Assembly: GCA_964023205.1 (NCBI GenBank)
Contig: OZ026850.1
Span: forward strand, 704,368-768,367
DNA: 64,000 nt
Origin: Lutraria lutraria
Taxonomy: Eukaryota; Mollusca; Bivalvia; Venerida; Mactridae
Direction: 5' to 3'
In this document: one piece after another, positions 46,701-64,000 of the stretch
Layout of the letters: every line of letters starts with the position of its first letter
How positions within the stretch are numbered: position 1 is the first letter of the stretch
Program-made: the position numbers and the translations under genes
Notes under the pieces: generated by a model
Told to the model about the DNA's origin: nothing
Database searches by the model: none
What the model saw: the letters and a program-made list of their open reading frames with translations, nothing else

Positions 46701-48201
46701 TAAGCTGTATCTCAAGTGATCTTTTAATTATGAAGTAATTTTTCGCTCAGTAATATTTTCTAAATATGAGAACGGGGCCAAGTACCAGACCCAAAATGGC
46801 ATAAAAAAGGGCCTGATATAAGGAACGCAATATAGAGACTGATCGAATTTATATAAATTGGGTGTAATTATAAATAAATATTACTTACATATTTGAGAAC
46901 CGTGTGCCATCTTATTTCACACTTTTCTGCTTCCATGCCTACATCCTCGGCCACTTTCGCCCAATCAATCTCTACCTTATCATAAGGCAGGAAACGATCC
47001 GCTGGTGGTACCTGGTCATTTACCGAATCAACCAACTTCATAATCAAAGTGTTGTTCCAATGTACTAGCAAAACAAAGAATTATACATCATACATATGGT
47101 AGACTGTTTTTTTGGTATTTTGGGAACATGACCCATACCTTTGTGTTTTGTCAAAAATTGCGAAAATATGAGCGACTGAAATTTTGCAATGTTTAAATGA
47201 ATACAAAAAATTACAGTCCATGATGGAAACTTTCAATCATTACAAGTCTATTTACAGTCAAAGATCTCTTTTTTAAAGATTTTAGTTATTTTTTTAGCTT
47301 CCATTTTTGGTCTAAAAAATTGCAAGTTTCAATAAGGACTTGTCTGTGAATTGGGAAAAAAGATACATATGTACTATTTTCAATTGAGAATATGACAGAA
47401 TATCAGCTATAAAATTAGCCCCCAAAAAGCCCCTGATAGGTTAACAGAAAAATTGGGGTTCGCCTAGTGCTTGCTTCAGGGCTCTCCTTTGACCCTTAAA
47501 ATGGCATTTTGACTTTTGAAATTAGCAAAATAAGTTTTTTGACTCTTGAGAATTGGAATCGAAGGGTCACTTTTAATATTACATTAGTAGGAAACTTTGT
47601 TCACTCTTCAAATTTCAATCAGCTAAGGGTCATTTTGAAATTGACCCCTAACTTAGAAGTCTAGGGAGCACCCTGTACTTTCATCAGCATGAGACTGGTT
47701 TCAGCAAATTAAGTTAAAGTCATTACCATTTTTTCATTTGTATGAGTATGGAAGGATATATTAGAATAAAATAAGTATATATTTCAAATTTGGGCGACTG
47801 CTATTAATAAAACAATACAAATATGACAACTAGAAGAGTTTACAGTTGTCCTAATTGTCTCAACTCCAAAATTCCCAATCAGACCGGATCACAACCCATT
47901 CTAAGTAAAAAAGATGAAAAAAATCACTGCGGCATGACTTGATCAAGTTTGAATGAGAACAGCTTTTTTATGAGAAAGTAACAAGTAAAAAGTCAGCATC
48001 GTCCCCTCTGAAAAAAAGCTATATTTTCCCCCCAAAATATATATCCCCTAATTGCATTGTGAATAATCCCTAAATTTCTCTCTTCCATGTGTTTTTTCCC
48101 CCTTTTACCAGTAACCAGCACATTCCCCTTTTCCTGTAAGATCATATTAATTTACCTTCTTTCATGTCGACCATCACTTCCTCCCCTGAATCAGAGTTCA
48201 T
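34707..48201 (-). CDS. Compact UBF/UBTF-like HMG-box protein
   Basis: Exons (minus): 48156-48201, 46889-47064, 46214-46270, 45261-45310, 44754-44783, 44533-44574, 41962-42106, 41375-41473, 37365-37436, 35528-35692, 34707-34742. The frame is continuous over 918 nt (305 aa), start MNSDSGEEVMVDMKE. The N-terminal ~75 aa (KVEIDWAKVAEDVGMEAEKC, EIRWHTVLKYVRTYRTLPEI) match the pre-HMG region of UBTF. HMG box 1 spans aa ~128-205 (NHPKRPPVSGYSTYC, KLSEMWKKLSDSEKANYNEK). A basic/acidic linker with KKRKISPSKKNSKK, a likely nuclear localisation signal, follows. A partial second box (IEGYRAEHPGCDDEY, KLYKKYAKLSESKKAKYEAL) ends the protein. UBTF activates RNA polymerase I at rDNA in the nucleolus and has six boxes in vertebrates (~760 aa); only about two are present here and the acidic tail is missing. 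Whether this is the animal's main UBF or a shorter paralogue is unknown. Confidence 0.85.
34745..34830. repeat. 22 bp tandem repeat x4 (AAACAAACATATTATATATA)
   Basis: It starts directly behind the acceptor of the terminal UBF-like exon and consists of AT-rich units with (TA)n tails. Confidence 0.85.
35385..35520. repeat. Tandem repeat TCTCACATTTTACCACACCT x ~4
   Basis: Units of TCTCACATTTTACCACACCT plus TTTTTCTCACATTTTTA. It abuts the donor side (35527) of the UBF-like exon 35528-35692. Confidence 0.85.
35847..36646 (+). repeat. 47 bp minisatellite x 17 with GGTAAGTTA in most units
   Basis: The unit is GTGGCTGGTTCCTAGTGG plus AAAGGTAAGTTAATACTGG plus TTAGAATACA. Starts at 35847, 35894 and 35941 show the exact 47 bp step. 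Variants: GAGGGAAGG in a few units, AGGTCAGTTA once, AGGTAAGATA and AGGTATGATA once each. It lies in a UBF-like intron on the strand opposite to transcription. Confidence 0.95.
37571..38353. mobile_element. Hairpin-ended dispersed repeat (AACAAGAGGGCC family), copy 2
   Basis: Left AACAAGAGGGCAATGATGGC then GCTCACCATGAG; right AGCTCACCCTGAGC ... GCTCTGATGAGCTAAAAA. Three cores of ~155-165 bp (CCATTAGACAA-type words at 37732, 37887, 38051) with CAAATATCTTAGCTCTAGG. Lies in the UBF-like intron 37437-41374. Confidence 0.7.
38354..38560. repeat. Dispersed repeat 'CTGTGAAAATGTTTTGGAT'
   Basis: It shares AACTGACCTGTATTTTATC, AAACCAATCCATGAAACAT, AGTTATCGCTAGGCAACC and GGTACCACTCTATGCTCTTC with a copy at 60325-60500. 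A third fragment is at 26700-26830. Confidence 0.65.
38887..39758. mobile_element. Pearl/Helitron-like element with a 145 bp tandem core
   Basis: It opens AACAAGAGCTCCGCAGGCGG. GACGAGTTATCGAT-type words then start at 39081, 39226, 39371, 39516 and 39661 (exact 145 bp period; a diverged copy starts near 38935). An (ACAG)n microsatellite follows and the end is CTTCGAAGGGGGCATAATAA. Each core carries CAGTGACCTTGACCTTTGAC. Tandem core plus microsatellite end resembles the pearl elements described from bivalves; the assignment is inferred. Confidence 0.8.
39991..41022. mobile_element. Pearl/Helitron-like element, AAAGGGCCATAACTCA core
   Basis: Opens AACTAGAACTATCACTAAAG then TACCCCCAGATG, and closes ATATCTGGGGGTATAATAAT, an inverted match. 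Five cores (AAGGGCYATAACTCA at 40161, 40294, 40444, 40608, 40783; spacing 133-175 bp) and a (CGAC)n tract at 40930-40970 precede the end. Confidence 0.75.
42157..42318. mobile_element. MITE, CAGTCAAACCTGTG family, copy 3
   Basis: TA-flanked CAGCCTATCTGCAAACAAAG at the left and ATCACAGGATTCACT at the right, with GACCTTTATTGACAGG inside. Starts ~50 bp upstream of the HMG-box-1 exon (41962-42106) in the direction of transcription. Confidence 0.65.
42367..42850. mobile_element. Element ending GCGGGGGTATAATAAT, interrupted by a nested MITE
   Basis: Left ACTAGAGTTGTCACAGAGG, right ACTGACTGACCAACGACCG then CTTCGTTTGCGGGGGTATAA. The inside contains GGGGGACATAACTCTGCAA. A separate element (42411-42586) is inserted in it. 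Confidence 0.6.
42411..42586. mobile_element. Nested MITE with CAGGGTTCTC ends and 6 bp flanking duplication
   Basis: CAGGGTTCTCATTAAG at the left is inverted as TTATTGAGAACCCTG at the right. GCTTTG stands immediately before and after. Inside are GGCCCGCTAGG and CGGCCCAGAC words. CAGGG ends suggest hAT, though hAT normally makes 8 bp duplications. Confidence 0.7.
43334..44490. mobile_element. Hairpin-ended dispersed repeat (AACAAGAGGGCC family), copy 3, with ~145 bp cores
   Basis: Left AACAAGAGGGCCAAGATGGC then CGCTCACATGAC; right AGCTCACTTTGTCACTTTG then GTGACATGTGAGCTAAAAA. About seven cores with GACCTAGTTTTTGACCCCAG and CTGACAAGGTTTGGTGAAGA at ~145 bp spacing. It fills the UBF-like intron up to 40 bp before the exon at 44533 (plus-strand map). 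Confidence 0.75.
46062..46190 (-). mobile_element. tRNA-derived SINE, copy 3 (internal deletion)
   Basis: Box A TGGTTGAGTGG and box B GTTCGAGCCC are readable on the minus strand. The tail CCTCATATGACACTGACTGT then GAAAAGGGGCATAAAA is kept, but the middle body (the GTACTGGTTCTTCCC part) is missing. It lies 24 bp past the donor of the UBF-like exon 46214-46270. Confidence 0.75.
47477..47675. mobile_element. MITE, CAGGGCTCTCC...GGGAGCACCCTG family, copy 1
   Basis: Left CAGGGCTCTCCTTTGACCC, right GAAGTCTAGGGAGCACCCTG. The inside has opposed GGGTCA words and TTAGTAGGAAACTTTG. The second well-kept copy is 57935-58128. In an intron of the UBF-like gene. Confidence 0.75.
48000..48145. repeat. Dispersed repeat, C/T-rich family (copy 3)
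   Basis: CGTCCCCTCTG, ATTTTCCCCCCAAAATATAT, CTTCCATGTGTTTTTTCCC and CATTCCCCTTTTCCTGTAAG. It abuts the first UBF-like exon (48156). Confidence 0.55.
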
Positions 48202-49334
48202 TGTTGGTTATTTTACCTGAAGAAGAAACTAGGCATTTTAACTTCACGCTAACCATAAGCATGCAGTCATATTGAAAGTCCGTCGGACCGCCGGACCTGT
48301 AATGTAAAATCCGTGCCGGTCCGGTAAAATTTTCCCGTTAGTCGGTCTGACTGTCCGGAAAAGTACTGAGTTTTAGACATAACCCGCCAAAAGTGAAAAT
48401 TATGGTTAGTGAATTTCACGCACCGTTGCTTCGGGTTTGTAGGTTGAAAATATATAGTACTCGAGAACCAGTGTCATATTTTTATTGTCATACGATTTCG
48501 CGAAGGATTTTTAATAACAGATCTTCCAAACAGGTGATTTCGTTTTCAAAATATTTATTATCGAACATAAATCTTCTTTTCATCGCATTTTACATACAAT
48601 TTTGGTCATGATATCGGACCTTGTCTACTTTTCGGGCATCGTTCCTGGGTCTAGTATGATATCTTTGAATAAACAGCTGTCTATTGTTTTCTTTTTCTCA
48701 ATTTATCTAAAGGCTAGTTATCGATTTTTTTAATGATTTTAGTTCATATACAATGATTCAAGCTACATATTTCAGGTGCTGTTTTCTAGTAAATTTTCAG
48801 TAATCTGCTTTGAAGCCCCAGAAGTTAGGAGCGCTCCAGTAAGCATCCAGATGACACAGCAATCAGTGATCCTGAAGAAAATTTGCTGAATATGACCTGT
48901 AGATTGCTTTTATGGGAAATTTCATATTCATTTTAATGTATGAATAAAAAATAAATAGAATATTATTGGCTGACAAGAATGTGTTCTCTTTTTCCAATAA
49001 CCACAGAAAAAATGTTGCGATTATTTTTGGTCTGGTAAAATTTCCAAAGTCACCAGACCAACTGTCTGGTAAAATTCTGAGGTCAGGGTGCTCCATAGAC
49101 TTCAAAAGTTGGGGGTCAAAATTACCCTTAGCTGAAAGAAACTAAATTATGAAGTTCTAAGTAATATAAACTTCCGGGGGAGGGGGGGCGTACTTCAGAT
49201 GAAGATCATAATTGCAGTTTTGAATGCCAGGACTGTTTGAGTGGTGACAGTATAGATTCCTGACAGGACAGTACACCCTTCCTCATCACATTCAATGTTC
49301 TAATTTGAAACGCCCAAATGGATGTGTTGAAGAG

Positions 49335-49670
49335 CAGTCTTCGCGAAAGACGCCAACCACCGGTCATGACCGATATTCAGTTCGGTCCGATAACAATCAT
49401 AGTTTGCCGGTCCTTATGACCGTATTTTCGTATAATTTGGTACGAAATCAGCGGGTACAACTAATTTCTTCTTTGTTTAATATTGTCACAATGTGCTATG
49501 AAAAATTGTTAAAACATGTGATTTTTATTGTTTATAAAGTGTTAAAACCTTTGATTTTTATTGTTTACTACTAATATTTCTCGGTCCAACCAAATATGAT
49601 TCAGTCTGTCCAATTATTTTTGATGCCTGACCGAATGTCTGGCACTTTTTTCCCACTTTCGCGAAGACTG
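49335..49670. mobile_element. MITE, CAGTCTTCGCGAAAG family, copy 2
   Basis: Left CAGTCTTCGCGAAAGACGCC, right CCCACTTTCGCGAAGACTG: a 15 bp perfect inverted repeat. GGTCATGACCG and TTCGGTCC words sit subterminally. A short internal duplication reads TGTGATTTTTATTGTTTA / TTTGATTTTTATTGTTTA. Confidence 0.8.
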
Positions 49671-51528
49671 GATGAGTACCGTTAAAAAATTTGATACATT
49701 TTCATCCTGAACTTGTAAGATGATCATTTGCAAAATATTCTGGATTAATGACACTTAAAAATTAAAATACACTACAGCAGTTTGGTCAATCTACCACGAA
49801 AACTGGTGACACTGTCCTACCAAAGGAATCTGTGACACTTAGTCTGGTTATCAACTTATCAGGCGCTTGTGCAAACTTGTCAAGTTCAATCACATTTAAT
49901 ATAATCAATTGGACGTCCGTAGCATTCCTAAACTGTGTCGCTGTAATCAATAGTACAACGCGTTTACTATTTAAATATAATTTACTAAACCACGTGCAAG
50001 AAATCAAAACAACTTTCTGAACATCAACATCTCTCAGATTCTTCAACAAAAAAATAAAAATACAATAATTAAATATATAGAATACCTCTACAATCAAATC
50101 CTCTTTAATTAAAATCAACAATAGGTTGTATCTAAGTGCCTTTTTTGACAAAAACTGCAGTGTTGTTTTTATTTTTTAAACACGTCGTGTCAGCGTAAGA
50201 ATATGATGGTTGTGAGAATCACTGTCCGGAAAAAACGGATTGAGTCTTTCAGCAGTTACTCCCCTTTACTGACCAACTCTGGAAGTATACTATCAGATTG
50301 TTTTTAACCTTGCATCTCTTTTATCTTTCATACTATTTATCTTTTAACACAAGCACTTAACACTATACTTTAAAACTGTTTTTCCAGACAAAGCGCCTCC
50401 CAGTTATAGTCAGTATAGACTGGTCGGGAGTATTAAGTAGAAGAAGAGTCGTCGTTATCGCAAGTTTTTTGTCTGCCCCGCCATTCGAAATTGCTGAAGG
50501 GCAAGTCCGTCCGTTCAAATTTTGTTTTCAGAGCGATAACTCAAGAAATAATCCATCAATTGGTTCACATTTTACATGAAGTTTTATAATGACATACAGG
50601 TCCGTCAAAATCTAGCTGCCAATTAATGCCACAATTGGTCTTCCCCAAAGGTGGCCTTTGTTCACAAGTTTGACTGTTTATACATTTGATGAATATTTTA
50701 TTAGATTAAGAATCGTCAAAAATACCAATTAACTTGTTTGTAAAACATTTCATTCTGTCAAAATTCATACCATAACAATGATAAAACTTAAATCTATTCT
50801 TCTATTTTCTGTCAGCTCTTTTTCTGGTCAGTTTTAATCATTGGTGTAGTGATTATTTGCATAAATATTAAAATATTTTTCTTTGTTGATGTTGATTGGT
50901 AGTATCGGAAACTCATGATCACAATTAAACATATTAAGTTATTAACAAATCTCTCGACTTTCAAAGTTAATTATTATGATGTTAGTGATACGTACATGCA
51001 TGTACACAGGGGTGTCAATAGAGCCATAATAAAAATCCTGAAAATCATATGCGGCTGACCATTTTTGCCAAACAAGTGGTCTTCAGCCACATTGTTTCCA
51101 TATTTAACTCAGTTTGTGTAAAAGAAAATCCTTCAGAGCAGATTAAATTGACCATAACTTTGCCATTACTTGAGATATTTTCATCAAATAACTTTTATTT
51201 TGGTCAGAAATAACTCTTTCAGATAATCAGAATTACCCTAACATACATTAGTCTGTCAGCACAATTGATCTGAACAAGATTTGTGCTTGGAGACTGGTCT
51301 CATGTTTTATGACCTCTGAGCCTGTCCTAAAGATCTCAACACACAATTATCTATTCTTAATCGCTAGGCAGAGAATATTTAACAAAACTTATAAAAAAAA
51401 CATCATATACCATACTCATATACTGATATGCACATGATTTTCAAGCAATTAACTTTTCATGAAGTACACCACCCAGTTTGCTTCGGTACACAGGAACAAA
51501 CACCATTTATTGTCTCTAATAAACAACA

Positions 51529-51603
51529 CGAGGGTTCAATGCAACAGTGTCGTAACTCATATTGAAATAAGAACAAGTTACGACAGTGTTGCGCTGAGCT
51601 CGA
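51529..51603. mobile_element. Palindromic element, copy 2
   Basis: CGAGGGTTCAATGCAACAGT ... ACAGTGTTGCGCTGAGCTCG; opposite orientation to copy 1. Copy 3 follows 150 bp later in the same orientation. Confidence 0.85.
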
Positions 51604-51753
51604 ACAGGTTAATTTAATCAATGGTCTTTTTAGTGAATGCCGATAAATTGCATTTTATTTATAGCATATGGGTGGGGTATAAGTTTTATTCAGTGAATGG
51701 GATAGTTAGTTTCATAAAATTTATTGTTGGATTTTCCCAATTTTAACACATTT

Positions 51754-51830
51754 CGAGGGTTCAACGCAACAGTGTCATAACTCATATTGAAATAAGAACA
51801 AGTTACTACAGTGTTGCGCTGAGCCCTCGA
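51754..51830. mobile_element. Palindromic element, copy 3
   Basis: CGAGGGTTCAACGCAACAGT ... TGTTGCGCTGAGCCCTCG, with the same loop word CATATTGAAATAAGAACAAG as copy 2. Confidence 0.85.
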
Positions 51831-52197
51831 TTTACGAATATATATCCCTGTAAAGACCGTAAGTTTGTGAATAATAAATATTTAAACCTGTGGACAAGAA
51901 GTATTACATAAAAGTTCATTCATGTGTGTACTGACACTGTCAGTATACGCTTCACTAACTTTGATACAAGAGAGAGGAGGGGCTATGTTCTCCTTCATTG
52001 AATTTCACCAGAGTTACGTCAAACAAATATAGTTTAGAGATTGATGATGTCAATATTCTGACAATTGATATACAGGAAAAAGGTAATAATATACTTATTG
52101 AATAGTATTGTTTTAGGAGATGTTTTCATTTCGTTTAACCTTTTATCAAGCAGTTTCATGGTAACAAGCCATGATACAAGAAGTAACATAATACATA

Positions 52198-52402
52198 CTG
52201 TATTTTCATTTATTTTCGTTGGGCTCAATTTTCGTGTTTTTTACTAAATTGGCTATTTCGTGGGGACATAAATTTGTGGATTTTGATTTTTAAATAGAAT
52301 GCCATACATCTGCATTTAAATTCTTGGGATTTGATTTCATGGATAAGGCGACCCACGAAATCCACAAAATTAAATTCCCAACGAAAATTAATGATTCTAC
52401 AG
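52198..52402. mobile_element. Palindromic MITE, CTGTGGAATCATTAATTTTCG family, copy 2
   Basis: TA-flanked CTGTATTTTCATTTATTTTC at the left and GAAAATTAATGATTCTACAG at the right. Shares CTCAATTTTCGTG and TTCGTGGGGACATAAATTTG with the inverse of 23992-24200. Confidence 0.8.
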
Positions 52403-52442
52403 TATATATTAGATTGTGATACATACTAAGCATTAACATGTA

Positions 52443-52603
52443 CAGTCAAACCTGTGAACAAAGGTCAGCCTTGGGAAAGACAAATTGTGGCCTTCATTGA
52501 CAGGTGGCCCTTATTTGGAGGTAATTTTGTTCAAAATAATCTTCAAAAGTGTCTTTAATGAATGGCTTTTATTCAGAGGTGGCCACTAACACAAGTTTGA
52601 CTG
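52443..52603. mobile_element. MITE, CAGTCAAACCTGTG family, copy 4
   Basis: CAGTCAAACCTGTGAACAAA at the left, ACACAAGTTTGACTG at the right. It begins 40 bp after the previous MITE; a decayed inverse copy follows at 52815-52969 (ATACCTGTGTTAGAGGCC ... GGTTTCACTG). Confidence 0.75.
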
Positions 52604-54199
52604 CACATGTGTGTCCTTTTGGCGTAAAAATGCTACATGTGTCGATTTTGTCAGAAATGGCAGGAATTCTTAACCAATATATTAAGAAGTAAAATGGCAT
52701 CTAAGGGGGGGGGGGGGGGGGGAATGAAATTACACATGGACTTAATAGAGATCATTTCTTAATTTAATTTGAAAAGTTTTAGTAACTAACATTTCAAAAT
52801 TCCCTCAATTTTGTAATACCTGTGTTAGAGGCCATCCTGTGGATAAAGGCCATTCTTTTGAAAACCTTTATCAGTTATTAGAACAAATAACCTCTAAATA
52901 AAGATCACCTGTCAATAAAGGCCACATTTATATTTTCCCAAGGATGGCCTTTGTTCAAAGGTTTCACTGTAATAAACCAATGAATTTGCATAAAAATAAC
53001 CTACATGTATCATATTGAAATAATTTTTAAGCATTTTTGTTTTCTTCTTTCAGATTTCTAGGTTCTTAAAATGGGACTTTTTCATGGAAAGTTCTTGTCA
53101 TATGAAGTCAGTGTGGTATTTTCTAAATAATTTTTCACTCTCAGTATGGTTTAACTGTGGTTTCCCAAAGTCAATCATATTTCAGTCCGATGTAGGCTTG
53201 ATGATTGTGCTATATAGCATTTACTTTGGAAAATCGAATCCGATTTTGAACTCTGACGATGGGCCGATATTGAAAACATCAGGGGTACTGACTGACTGAC
53301 CCTTCTCTATTTCTTATGAGCATATAACCAGAAACTGACATTTTTATATGCCTGTCTGAAAACGGGTCGTATTATGGGAACACCTACAGTGGGCAGGCGT
53401 GCGGCGTCCACAACTGAGTCCGTTCTCTAATTCAAACAGATTCATTCGGATCCTCACCAAACTTGATGGAAATGTTTATGGGCATGAGATCTCGGTCAAG
53501 TTTGATAACCAGCCCAATCAGCCCAGGCACTTCTGAGTTATGCCCCTTGACAGGCGTATTTTGTGACCTAGCACTCAATAACACTGTTTGCAATTGTAAG
53601 TCATTGTGCTTAGCAGTAAAAATTGGTGCAAAACAGGTCCAGAAGCCTTTTCGACAAGGATAACTAAAACAATATAACGCATATATAACATGTTTTTTAA
53701 ATTTATATTAAAAACAACAAAATGCAATTCCAAATTACATACTAGTTTACAGGTCATGTTTATTTTCCAAGAAGGTTTTATTTGGTGATAACCACAAAAA
53801 TCCTCAACCAGTTTAATAAATACACAATAATCCATGGCTGGTTTATCACTATATATATAACCTGCTTATCCCATTTCAAAAATATTTAAGAAAACACTAA
53901 CTGGCCAAAAACACAAATGATGTGTTTTTTCTATCAAAATCTAAATTCCATACAAAGCGTCAGTTATTAATTCTACACAAAGTTAAATCCATTTTACGAA
54001 GTAAACCAAATAATACATCAGCCACAATATGAAACAGATAACCAAAATACCAGTAAATCATTTCAATTCCTAAATCCTTCCTGTAATACAAATACCATCA
54101 CATTTGACAACTGCACTTAAAAATTCTGTACATGTGTCGCCCATTTTTTTCGGAGAGTTTAAGACTTAACACATTAGTCAAATCACATTAAGAACGAAT

Positions 54200-63281
<9,082 letters not shown>

Positions 63282-63536
63282 AGTTGCTACTTTATTGTAT
63301 TTTCAAGTTATATAAAAATTTGGCAAGGCTACTGCACCGGTGGCCTCCGTGCAACTCACATGTCGTGACAATTACAATAGTTTAGGCTAAACGACGTGTT
63401 TCCGTACCATGCTGCCTCAATTTAGATATATTTATTTCGGCATTTAATATTAAATATACGATATTTTCATGCACACTGAGTACTGGAAATTACTATTATA
63501 CCGTTCAGGGCCCGTACAAATTATTTAAAATAAATG

Positions 63537-63765
63537 TCCAGTTCACAACATACGATCGAAGGGGTTCACAACGTACGGAGGATTTCACAGCATACGGAGG
63601 GGGACACAACGTATACCCGGAGTGGGTTCACAACGTACGGAGGGGGGGGGGCACAACGTACGGAGGGGGGGGGCACAACTTACAGAGGGGGGATCACAAC
63701 GTACAGAGGGGGAGGGGGTCACAACGTACACAGGGGGTCACGATTAACGTACGGAGGGGGTCACC
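63537..63765 (+). repeat. Minisatellite of (G)n-TCACAACGTACGGAGG units
   Basis: About 10 units of 18-28 bp; differences come mostly from G-run length (3 to 9 G). The frame open through it (63534-63791) is a repeat artefact. It begins ~255 bp upstream of the NDUFV1 start codon. Confidence 0.9.
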
Positions 63766-63839
63766 TTCGTCTTCCTGTACCAAAAGTATGAATGACCTTT
63801 TATAGATGTATAATTTTTCTACCGCATTTATACTTCCAA

Positions 63840-63900
63840 GTAACAAATGAACAGACGGACGGATGGATGGACGGACGAACGAACGGACGGAATGGCAAAC
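63840..63900 (+). repeat. ACGG-rich microsatellite at the end of a dispersed repeat
   Basis: GACGGACGGATGGATGGACG then GACGAACGAACGGACGG. Such tracts also end the tandem-core elements at 38.9-41.0 kb and 42.8 kb (ACAG, CGAC and ACGG variants). Confidence 0.8.
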
Positions 63901-64000
63901 CTATAGTTTCCCACCGGTGTAACAAACTCGACATAATTAGTTCATGTCCTATACAAATAAACGTGACTTGGGCAGTGCTTACGACGAACAACCGTTTACG

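Larger units (their letters stand above)
48202..54199. other. Intergenic stretch between the UBF-like gene's start and the NDUFV1 3' end
   Basis: No recognised gene. Contents: a GGTCCGGTAAAATTTTCC-type repeat fragment (48280-48370), a MITE (49335-49670), an open but ATG-less minus frame (49786-50151, unsupported), two 77 bp palindromes (51529-51830), palindromic and CAGTCAAACC MITEs (52198-52969), a poly-G run (52705-52722), and an AT-rich 3' flank of NDUFV1 (53700-54199). The UBF-like promoter should lie in 48202-48500; I see no clear core element. Confidence 0.6.
63282..64000. other. Upstream flank of NDUFV1 at the right window edge
   Basis: No gene seen. The promoter should lie in about 63282-63450 (contains CACATGTCGTGAC and a CCGGTGGCC word; no TATA at a useful distance was identified). 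Then follow a GGGGTCACAACGTACGGAGG minisatellite (63537-63765) and the ACGG-rich end of a dispersed repeat (63788-64000). Confidence 0.55.

Noticed and set aside
49786..50151. Minus-strand open frame of ~121 codons
   Set aside because: It opens with TTG and I see no ATG in the reading. The length is about what chance gives in 64 kb on six frames, and I recognise no family. A weak acceptor-like CTGCAG stands upstream, so an exon is not fully excluded.
63534..63791. Gly/Thr-rich ORF at the right edge
   Set aside because: Translation of the G-run minisatellite.

Overview
The window is AT-rich animal nuclear DNA with intron-rich genes and a very dense load of short non-autonomous mobile elements. 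The gene set, together with dispersed repeats of the AACAAGAGGGCCAAGATGGCCC type and tandem-core elements ending in ACGG/ACAG microsatellites, points to a bivalve mollusc. The species cannot be named from the sequence alone.

Five protein-coding genes were assembled by hand from splice sites, reading-frame continuity and family similarity. In all five the exon phases close without a frameshift. They are: (1) SMNDC1/SPF30, minus strand, 471-5427, cut by the left edge; (2) a glucosidase-II-beta-like membrane lectin, minus, 9360-14144, with a probable non-coding first exon near 16.3 kb; (3) a PDZ-PH-PH scaffold protein like Pdzph1, plus, 17444-27715; (4) a compact UBF/UBTF-like HMG-box protein, minus, 34707-48201; (5) NDUFV1, the FMN/NADH-binding subunit of respiratory complex I, minus, 54200-63281. 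Genes 2 and 3 diverge from a shared ~3 kb region. Genes 3 and 4 converge on a 7 kb gene-free stretch. The genes are unrelated in function (splicing, ER glycoprotein handling, signalling, rRNA transcription, respiration), so this is an ordinary animal gene neighbourhood and not an operon.

Nearly all remaining sequence is introns and intergenic DNA filled with repeats: several TA-flanked, CAGT-ended MITE families of Tc1/mariner type; CAGGG-ended MITEs; a tRNA-derived SINE with recognisable pol III boxes; pearl/Helitron-like elements with ~145-165 bp tandem cores; three copies of a 77 bp palindrome; and several minisatellites.

The most interesting signals are: a 145 bp tandem core that amplifies clustered AGGTCA nuclear-receptor half-sites; a 47 bp x 17 minisatellite carrying a GGTAAGT splice-donor-like word in most units; an inverted-repeat element in NDUFV1 intron 1 that encloses CRE/ETS/YY1-like promoter motifs and a long GC-rich hairpin; two CCAAT-word arrays; and the compact two-box UBF-like protein. 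I saw no clearly new multi-gene system, no CRISPR array, no intact transposase or reverse transcriptase, and no viral genes.
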